45,002 nt of DNA. Origin: an uncultured Sutterella sp. Its GTDB lineage: Bacteria > Pseudomonadota > Gammaproteobacteria > Burkholderiales > Burkholderiaceae_F. Both the position numbers and the translations under genes were made by a program. Below the pieces are notes generated by a model that saw only the letters and a list, made by a program, of their open reading frames with translations, had not been told where the DNA came from and did no database searches. Position 1 is the stretch's first letter. Each line of letters begins with the position of its first letter. The stretch spans positions 1 to 45,002 of the forward strand of contig CAJKSP010000018.1 in the NCBI GenBank assembly GCA_905202595.1, given 5' to 3'. Positions 40,098 through 45,002 of this stretch are shown here, piece by piece.

Positions 40098-41465
40098 TCA
40101 ATGCGCCTTAGGCACATTCTCCGACCAGCTTCCCATCGCGGCAGCAATGTGAGCCTTCACGCCTGACGGCAAGGCCGCGTCATCAATCACAAAGCGGTCG
40201 GAATGGTTGTTCGCCGCATTCTGAACGCCTGGCTTGTCGACGCCCAGGAACATGAAGACGGACGGCACTTTTGCGGCAAAGAATGAGAAGTCTTCGCTTG
40301 CGCCGGGGTTCCAGGTCGAGATTGATGCGTCGATGCCGAAGGCTTTGGCCTGCTCGACGGTCTTGGCGGCAAGCGACGGATCGTTCCACGTCACCGGGTA
40401 GATTTCAATCAGCTTGACGCGGGCTTTCGCGCCGGCTGCCGCGGCCGTGCCTTCAGCCACTTCCGGTATGCGCTTCAGGAGCGTGGAGCGGATGTCGGGA
40501 TGATTGGCGCGAATCGTGCCGAGAATCTCGGCGGAGCCTGCCATGACGTTGCCGGTTTCGCCCGCCTGAAGCTTGCCGATGGTGATGACGCCCATGCCCT
40601 TGGTGAGGTCGACGTTGCGGGCGACGATCTGCTGCAGCGAGACCACGGTCTGCGAGGCCGCGAGCGCCGCGTCGACGCCAGTCCACGGCATGGCGCCGTG
40701 CGCCTGCACGCCTTCAATCTTGATGTCGACGGCATCGGCGCTGTTGAGGGCCGGCCCCTGCGAGACGAGGAGCTTGCCCGAAGCGGCGCGCGCCATGACG
40801 TGGATGCCGAAGAAGTGCTTGACATCGTATTTTTCGATGAGGCCTGCCTTGACGAGTGCGTTGGCGCCGGAAGGCTTCGGCGCATCAGCCAGGAAGGGGT
40901 TTTCAAGCGAGTCGCCCTCTTCGGTAGGCTGGAAGACAAAGAGCACGCGGCGCGGGATGTCTTCGCGGTGCTTGGCGAGGATCTGCGCGGCGGTGAGAAG
41001 CATGCTCACGTGCGCATCGTGGCCGCACATGTGGCTCACGTCGACGCCCGCTTTGCCCCACATGGTGCCCTTGGCCTGGCTGGCGTAGGGCAGGCCCGTG
41101 CGCTCTTTAATCGGCAGCGCGTCGATGTCGGCGCGCAGCGCAACCGTATCGCCCTTGTCCGGGTTGAGGACGCCGACGACGGCTGTCGGCGCATTGGCCC
41201 AGCCGGTAACGACGTCAATATGGGCTTCTTTGAGAATTCGGATGATTTCCGCCTGCGTCTTCACTTCCTGGTTGCCGAGCTCGGGCATGGCGTGGAGCTT
41301 GTGGCGCAGCTCGGTGAGGCCGGGCGCAGCGGCTTGGACGTCGCTCTCAAGCCAGCTCGGTGCGGAAAGGCTCTGCGCGAGCGCCGGAGCGCCGGCAAGG
41401 CAGAATGCGCCGGCAATGGCGGCGCTGAGGGCGGCAGCGGCCGCATGCGAGATGAAGGGCTTCAT
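40098..41465 (-). CDS. Exported M20-family amidohydrolase
   Basis: A 455-residue M20D-type peptidase/amidohydrolase with a signal peptide (AAAAALSAAIAGAFCLAGAPALAQ). Metal and catalytic sites are visible: HKLHAMPELGNQEVKTQ, VALRADIDALPI, HMCGHDAHVSMLL, FQPTEEG, FGIHVMAR, the dimerisation-domain histidine in VQAHGAMPW, GASEDFSFFA and the end motif NNHSDRFVIDD. The family hydrolyses N-acyl amino acids such as hippurate or indoleacetyl conjugates; a periplasmic place is inferred from the signal. GGAGGA precedes the ATG at 41465. It lies between the hybrid kinase and the response regulator and may be their target. Confidence 0.92.
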   Translation of the reverse strand: MKPFISHAAAAALSAAIAGAFCLAGAPALAQSLSAPSWLESDVQAAAPGLTELRHKLHAMPELGNQEVKTQAEIIRILKEAHIDVVTGWANAPTAVVGVLNPDKGDTVALRADIDALPIKERTGLPYASQAKGTMWGKAGVDVSHMCGHDAHVSMLLTAAQILAKHREDIPRRVLFVFQPTEEGDSLENPFLADAPKPSGANALVKAGLIEKYDVKHFFGIHVMARAASGKLLVSQGPALNSADAVDIKIEGVQAHGAMPWTGVDAALAASQTVVSLQQIVARNVDLTKGMGVITIGKLQAGETGNVMAGSAEILGTIRANHPDIRSTLLKRIPEVAEGTAAAAGAKARVKLIEIYPVTWNDPSLAAKTVEQAKAFGIDASISTWNPGASEDFSFFAAKVPSVFMFLGVDKPGVQNAANNHSDRFVIDDAALPSGVKAHIAAAMGSWSENVPKAH

Positions 41466-41640
41466 GGATCCTCCGCGGAGACGAATATGGGGAAAAGCGC
41501 TCCTTGGGCTCCATGCAGAAAGTTCCTTCAAGCGGGAAGCAGGTGAAAGGCATGGCGCAGAGCAAGGCGGCGCCGTCTGCTTTTTCCTGATTGTAGGCGC
41601 CGTTCAAGGGGCACCTGCTCAGCCGGACTGCCCGAATTTC

Positions 41641-41652
41641 GCAACGCGTTGC
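41641..41652. promoter_or_regulatory. Palindrome GCAACGCGTTGC upstream of the M20 gene
   Basis: A perfect 12-bp palindrome about 175 bases before the M20 start. It centres about 60 bases upstream of the start point implied by a TACAAT box on the - strand (41590-41595), a usual activator position. Ten of its bases recur upstream of the response-regulator gene. Confidence 0.45.
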
Positions 41653-41681
41653 GGATTTTGTCGGTTCGATGCGGAACAGAC

Positions 41682-41723
41682 AAAAAGGCCCGTTCGACCG
41701 CTCAGCAGCAGTCGGGCGGGCCT
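41682..41723 (-). terminator. Intrinsic terminator of the response regulator gene
   Basis: On the - strand AGGCCCG (41717-41723) pairs with CGGGCCT (41686-41692), with an inner CGAC/GTCG stem, followed by five T residues. Confidence 0.87.
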
Positions 41724-41753
41724 GGCGGCATTCGGTCCTGCGGGGCAGGCGGC

Positions 41754-42413
41754 CTAAATGTCGATCTTGAATCCTGCGCGGCGAGCGGCAAGCAGCGCTT
41801 CGGTGCGGTTGGAAGCGCCGAATGCGCGGTAGATCGCCGCCACATGCGTCTTCACGGTGCCTTCCGAAAGGTCTAGGTCCCGGCAGATGCGCTTGATGGG
41901 CGCGCCCTGCGCCAGAAGCATCAGCACGTCCTTCTGACGGTCGGTGAGATGCACGGGCTCGGCGCTGCGCTTGATGCCCGTAGCGGTCTGGTTGAAGAAG
42001 CCCGCGCGCTGCGATTCGGCAAGAAGCTTGGAGGGAATAAAGACGCCGCCCTTGAGAACGAAGTCGATGGCGTTGGCAAGCATCTCCGGATCGAGTACCT
42101 TCGGCACGAACCCTGCGGCACCGAGCTGCAGCACGCGCATGATGTTCTGCTGATCTGTCAGGCCGGAAAGAACGAGAATCTTGAGAAGCGGCTGAATGCG
42201 GACGATTTCTTCCATGAGCTCCGTGCCGGTGACGCCCGGCATCGAGAGGTCAAGAATGAGCAGATCCGCGTTGTCGCCTTCTCGGCGCACGAGATCGAGC
42301 GCTTCCTGCGGTCCGCCGGCGGTGTGCACTTCTGCTGAAGGATCGCGGTCCTGAAGCATCATGGAGAGCGCGCCGGTGACAAGTGCATGGTCGTCGACAA
42401 TGAGGTACTTCAT
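41754..42413 (-). CDS. LuxR/NarL-type response regulator
   Basis: A 219-residue regulator. The receiver domain begins MKYLIVDDHALV with acidic residues at 7-8, the phosphoacceptor aspartate in LLILDLSMPG (residue 55), LSG (about 85) and lysine in FVPKVLD. The LuxR-type helix-turn-helix (about 152-215) has LTDRQKDVLMLLAQGAPIKR and LDLSEGTVKTHVAAIYRAFG. The start at 42413 matches the family; an upstream 31-residue in-frame extension is rejected. It is monocistronic, ended by its own terminator. The hybrid kinase 1.8 kb away is the likely but unproven partner. Confidence 0.93.
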   Translation of the reverse strand: MKYLIVDDHALVTGALSMMLQDRDPSAEVHTAGGPQEALDLVRREGDNADLLILDLSMPGVTGTELMEEIVRIQPLLKILVLSGLTDQQNIMRVLQLGAAGFVPKVLDPEMLANAIDFVLKGGVFIPSKLLAESQRAGFFNQTATGIKRSAEPVHLTDRQKDVLMLLAQGAPIKRICRDLDLSEGTVKTHVAAIYRAFGASNRTEALLAARRAGFKIDI

Positions 42414-42424
42414 AGCCAAAGCAA

Positions 42425-42442
42425 ATAATAGAAACGCGTTGC
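42425..42442 (-). promoter_or_regulatory. Response regulator promoter with overlapping AACGCGTTGC site
   Basis: On the - strand TATTAT (42425-42430) is a likely -10 box 11 bases before the ATG. AACGCGTTGC (+ strand 42433-42442) lies in the spacer, where a bound protein would block transcription. The -35 is poor. The short leader suggests near-leaderless translation. Confidence 0.4.
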
Positions 42443-42504
42443 ATTCTAGCGCGCCGCTCCAGTGGACCATGCTTAGGCGCTGCGCGCTGAAGCGCACAGG
42501 CAGC

Positions 42505-42548
42505 AAAAAAGCGCCGCAGAGCCATCAGAAGACTCAGCGCGGCGCTTT
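42505..42548 (-). terminator. Intrinsic terminator of the deaminase-pyrE operon
   Basis: On the - strand GCGCCGC (42539-42545) pairs with GCGGCGC (42511-42517), extended by AAA with the first T residues, and is followed by six T residues. Confidence 0.85.
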
Positions 42549-42563
42549 CGAGAATGCGCTTGA

Positions 42564-42585
42564 CCGCCTCCCGCATGGGAGGCGG
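42564..42585 (-). repeat. Perfect hairpin between the pyrE stop and its terminator
   Basis: CCGCCTCCC (42564-42572) and GGGAGGCGG (42577-42585) pair perfectly around GCAT. It lies 15 bases past the stop codon and may protect the mRNA 3' end. Confidence 0.6.
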
Positions 42586-42599
42586 CAAAGCGTTTTGAA

Positions 42600-43274
42600 T
42601 TAGTTTTCCTTTTCCATCGGAGAAAGGCCGTTGCGGGCAGCCCAGGTCCACGGATTGGCGAGCCAATCGAGCAGAAGGCCTTTCTTCGAGGCGTCGAGCT
42701 TGCCGAGCTCGACAGCCTTGTCGAGCACAAGCTGGAAGTCGAGAAGCTCGTGGCAAGTTACTGCTTCCTTCTCGAAGAGCTTGTTCGTCTCGTCAATGCC
42801 GAACGACGTGATCGTGAGGCAGTCCGTGACGATGGCGCCTTCGTCCTTGAGCGCGCGAATCGCCGACAGGAGCGACAGGCCAGTGGAGATGTGGTCTTCG
42901 ATCAGAAGAACGCGCTTGCCCTTGACGGAAGCGCCTTCAATGCGGCTCTTGTTGCCGTAGGTCTTCGGCTGGGAGCGCACGAAGATCGAGGGCTTGTAGA
43001 GGCGGTAGGCGAGGGCGGCCGAGTGCGAGACGCCCGCGCCTTCAACGCCCGCGACGATGTCGTACTCGAGCTTGAGCTGGTCAAGGCGGGAGACCATCGT
43101 TTCAATGATGTCGCGCCAGGCGTCCGGGTGGGCAGTGAGGGAGCGGTTGTCGACGTAGATCGGCGTCACGAGGCCGGACTTGAGGCGCATCGGAGCGTCC
43201 GCGAGGAACGAAACCGCGCCGTAGTTGACGAGGTGGCCGGCGAGGATGTCGGCAGCAATCTTGGATTCGAACAT
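42600..43274 (-). CDS. pyrE: Orotate phosphoribosyltransferase
   Basis: A 224-residue type I phosphoribosyltransferase. AVSFLADAPMRLKSGLVTPIYVDNRSL (in two parts, about residues 20-46) matches the OPRT entry block, FVRSQPKTYGNKSRIEG (about 98-114) the flexible catalytic loop, and VLLIEDHISTGLSLL (about 122-136) the PRPP-binding motif, with H-I-S in place of the more usual V-I-T. OPRT makes OMP from orotate and PRPP. It is co-transcribed with the amidohydrolase upstream (30-bp gap), which suggests a pyrimidine salvage or degradation link. It could be a specialised paralogue rather than the housekeeping enzyme. Confidence 0.8.
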   Translation of the reverse strand: MFESKIAADILAGHLVNYGAVSFLADAPMRLKSGLVTPIYVDNRSLTAHPDAWRDIIETMVSRLDQLKLEYDIVAGVEGAGVSHSAALAYRLYKPSIFVRSQPKTYGNKSRIEGASVKGKRVLLIEDHISTGLSLLSAIRALKDEGAIVTDCLTITSFGIDETNKLFEKEAVTCHELLDFQLVLDKAVELGKLDASKKGLLLDWLANPWTWAARNGLSPMEKEN

Positions 43275-43304
43275 GAAGAATTCTCCGGATCTGGTTCCTG
43301 CGGA

Positions 43305-44300
43305 TTAGTCGATGCCGATCGCCTTGCGGCCGTTCACCGTAGCGATCTTGACGAGCTCGTCAAAGTAGTCGAAGCGGCAGCCCGTGGCGAGCGTTGTCAT
43401 TTCATGCCACATGTCGCCGGCGTTCCAGGGCACCATGGCGTCGCAGACGTTGTCGGTGCCGAGCGCGACGATGATGCCGGCGGGCACGAGCTCGTCGACG
43501 GGGGTCATGGAGTTGTGCATCGGCACGAGCTGCTCGGAGCGCGGCGTGTCGATCCAGGCGGTCGGGCAGGCAATCATCATCACCTGCGCTTCCTTCATGA
43601 GCTTGTAGAGGCGCTGGCGGTACTGGCGGGAGTGCGCGGCGATCGAAATGCCGTGGATGGCGACCACGCGGCCCTGCATGCCGTGCTCGATCGTCTTTTC
43701 GCAGAGCTGCTCGGTTTCGTATTCCTGCGACTCGTTGAACTGGTCGACGTGCACATGCACCATCTTGTTGTAGCGCTTGGCCGTCTCCATGATGATGTCG
43801 AAGGCTTCGTCGCCGCGGCCGTAGTCGCGCTCGTCGCGCTTGGGCAGCGCGCCGATGATGTCGACGAGCTCGGCGCCGATGTCAAACCACTTGCGGGCTT
43901 CGGGGTTGATCACGCCCTTGAGGGTCTGGTTGGCAAACTTGACGATGAGCTGATCCTTGTAGTGCTCGCGAGCGCGCAGGCCGGCCTTGATCGCGCGATC
44001 TTCAGACTGCGGATCAATGTCGACGAAGGTTGCAAGCGCCGTCACGCCCTGCGAAATCTGGTTCTCGAAGAAGAGGGAGAAGCGGCGGTAGAAGTCCTCC
44101 TCCGTCGACTCCCGCTTGAGGCGGTCGAGCGCATCCCACTTCTGCTGAAGCGTGCAAGTGCGGCGCAGCTCGAGAACGTCCGGACTGAGCGTGTAGGCGC
44201 GGTCGGCGTGCGCGTGCGTGTTGACCCAGCCGCCGGCGGCCTTGATCGCGGGCTCGATCATGTCGCGGATCGTCAGAGGCGTGTTTTCGGGCGTGGACAT
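43305..44300 (-). CDS. Amidohydrolase, cytosine-deaminase-like
   Basis: A 331-residue member of the amidohydrolase superfamily. All metal ligands of the mononuclear type are visible: H-x-H in GWVNTHAHADRAYT (about residues 28-30), HVHVDQFN (about 183), AIHGISIA (about 215) and the aspartate in VALGTDNVCDAMVPWNAGD (about 279). The HVDQ and GTDN-type blocks resemble CodA-like cytosine deaminases and related pyrimidine or pterin deaminases. It lies first in an operon with an OPRT-type gene, which supports a pyrimidine substrate. GGAAGGAG is placed 8-14 bases before the ATG. The exact substrate is inference. Confidence 0.75.
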   Translation of the reverse strand: MSTPENTPLTIRDMIEPAIKAAGGWVNTHAHADRAYTLSPDVLELRRTCTLQQKWDALDRLKRESTEEDFYRRFSLFFENQISQGVTALATFVDIDPQSEDRAIKAGLRAREHYKDQLIVKFANQTLKGVINPEARKWFDIGAELVDIIGALPKRDERDYGRGDEAFDIIMETAKRYNKMVHVHVDQFNESQEYETEQLCEKTIEHGMQGRVVAIHGISIAAHSRQYRQRLYKLMKEAQVMMIACPTAWIDTPRSEQLVPMHNSMTPVDELVPAGIIVALGTDNVCDAMVPWNAGDMWHEMTTLATGCRFDYFDELVKIATVNGRKAIGID

Positions 44301-44350
44301 GGACGAATCTCCTTCCCAAAGGATTGTTTTTCAAGGAATGACGAGGCGTT

Positions 44351-44372
44351 ATTAGACTGGTTTCAGCCTAAT
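44351..44372. promoter_or_regulatory. Dyad ATTAGaCTG-CAGcCTAAT in the deaminase leader
   Basis: A 22-bp imperfect palindrome (arms ATTAGACTG and CAGCCTAAT around GTTT), 50-72 bases before the ATG and downstream of the start point. It fits a repressor operator, or a second hairpin in the leader RNA. Confidence 0.45.
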
Positions 44373-44377
44373 AAAAG

Positions 44378-44409
44378 GCCGCGAACGCGTCGGTTCGCGT
44401 TTTCGCGGC
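44378..44409 (-). promoter_or_regulatory. GC-rich hairpin at the 5' end of the deaminase leader
   Basis: GCCGCGA pairs with TCGCGGC and, inside, ACGCG with CGCGT, with a two-base bulge. On the - strand CTTTTAT follows, so it looks like a weak terminator placed about seven bases after the expected start point. Confidence 0.45.
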
Positions 44410-44422
44410 TCAAATTGACTAA

Positions 44423-44451
44423 ATTTTATGGATGGAATACCAATCCGTCAA
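44423..44451 (-). promoter_or_regulatory. Strong sigma-70 promoter of the deaminase-pyrE operon
   Basis: On the - strand TTGACG (44446-44451), a 17-base spacer and TAAAAT (44423-44428): five of six consensus bases in each box. It lies about 125 bases before the first gene. Confidence 0.82.
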
Positions 44452-44489
44452 GGCAGGTTAAATTTAGTTACATTTAAGATTTGCCTGCC
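44452..44489. promoter_or_regulatory. AT-rich dyad directly upstream of the -35 box
   Basis: GGCAGG-TTAAAT (44452-44463) is mirrored by ATTTAA (44472-44477) and GCCTGCC (44483-44489). It abuts the -35 box, a typical activator or repressor position. This is the most AT-rich stretch in the last 10 kb. Confidence 0.4.
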
Positions 44490-44523
44490 GATATCGATTT
44501 GCACTTGCCTGAAACGCTCTCTT

Positions 44524-44862
44524 TTAACGGAAGTGCGCTTTGGATGTCCGGAGCCAGAGACAGAGCATCGAGAGGAGAGTGAAAAGAGCGACGCCCGTCA
44601 TGATGATGCCGGAGAGAACCGGAGAGCGGCCCTCGGAAAGGCGCGCCATGACGAGCAGCGCGCCCGATCGGATCCACTCGGCGGTCCAAAGCGTGAGAAG
44701 AGCGGTCTGAATGAGGAGAGCTGCCCTCCGAGGGCAGGCAAGGAGCGCCGCAGCGGCGAGCGGCAGAAAAGACAGCCATCCGAAGCCGTGAAAGAGCAGA
44801 TGAGCGCAGAAGAGCGCATGGGAAAGCGCGGCCGGAATGAGCTGCAGGAGGAGTCGGTACAT
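44524..44862 (-). CDS. Small integral membrane protein of unknown function
   Basis: A 112-residue, very hydrophobic protein with about four membrane segments (LLLQLIPAALSHALFCAHLL, WLSFLPLAAAALLA, LLIQTALLTLWTAEWI and GIIMTGVALFTLLSMLCLWL) and a basic C-terminus. I do not recognise the family. No strong ribosome-binding site precedes the ATG at 44862. It reads toward the deaminase promoter. The remaining bases 44863-45002 show no gene that I can support, only a CCTGCC/GGCAGG hairpin at 44941-44955. Confidence 0.6.
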   Translation of the reverse strand: MYRLLLQLIPAALSHALFCAHLLFHGFGWLSFLPLAAAALLACPRRAALLIQTALLTLWTAEWIRSGALLVMARLSEGRSPVLSGIIMTGVALFTLLSMLCLWLRTSKAHFR

Positions 44863-45002
44863 GGCGGAAAATCGGCAGAGATCAAGAGGAGCGAAGGAAA
44901 GAGGCAGGCAGCGGCTTCAAAGCGGTCACGACTGAGGCTTCCTGCCGGAGGCAGGGCTTGAGTCCGCAGCCCTCCCCCGCGGGTTGCGCGACTGTTCCGG
45001 GG

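Noticed and set aside
42750..44477. 575-codon open frame on the + strand over pyrE and the deaminase gene
   Set aside because: Antisense shadow; it also runs through the promoter of the real operon.
1..45002. CRISPR arrays, tRNA and rRNA genes, riboswitches of known class
   Set aside because: No regularly spaced direct repeats, no tRNA-like T-arm or acceptor patterns and no rRNA blocks were noticed by eye; a covariance-model scan could still find a weak case.

Overview
The window looks like a chromosomal segment of a GC-rich betaproteobacterium, most likely a gut Burkholderiales of the Sutterellaceae type. The family placement is inference from gene order and protein style; no search was possible. 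The core (about 11.6-32.3 kb) is the conserved translation / lipid / envelope cluster map | rpsB-tsf-pyrH-frr-uppS-cdsA-(yigZ-metallophosphoesterase)-dxr-rseP-bamA-skp-lpxD-fabZ-lpxA-lpxB-rnhB-rRNA methyltransferase. It runs on the + strand, punctuated by several clear intrinsic terminators that divide it into sub-operons.

Left part (1-11.6 kb, all - strand except the first bases). The edge is a junction between an ISL3-like transposase tail and a broken sensor gene with a PhnD-like periplasmic domain. Next comes a three-gene cassette read from high to low coordinates: a TerB_N/TerB_C protein, a DUF2791 (BREX-type, BrxD-like) ATPase and an Lhr-like DEAH helicase. It lies directly behind glnD. 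This cassette is the best candidate in the window for a poorly described system, probably DNA-processing or defence. glnD, hemB (Mg-type) and map follow upstream of it, with terminators and promoters between them.

Central part. Between map and rpsB sits a small secreted OB-fold (BOF/YgiW) gene. rpsB has a near-consensus promoter and a long structured leader. A YigZ-family gene and a membrane-anchored metallophosphoesterase separate cdsA from dxr. bamA begins with TTG behind a folded leader. The lpx/fab genes supply lipid A, while rseP, bamA and skp serve outer-membrane assembly and stress signalling.

Right part (32.3-45 kb) is more mosaic. It holds an iron-type alcohol dehydrogenase, a Tat-type metallo-beta-lactamase-fold hydrolase, an orphan HigA-like antitoxin behind a small promoter/terminator unit, and a secreted protein of unknown function. 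A tightly overlapping operon follows: tadA with a large N-terminal extension, ldcA, and a six-helix hybrid histidine kinase. Facing it are an exported M20 amidohydrolase and a LuxR-type response regulator whose upstream regions share the 10-mer AACGCGTTGC. The window ends with an amidohydrolase (cytosine-deaminase-like) / orotate phosphoribosyltransferase operon with a strong promoter and three inverted repeats, and a small four-helix membrane protein. I saw no tRNA, rRNA or CRISPR array.
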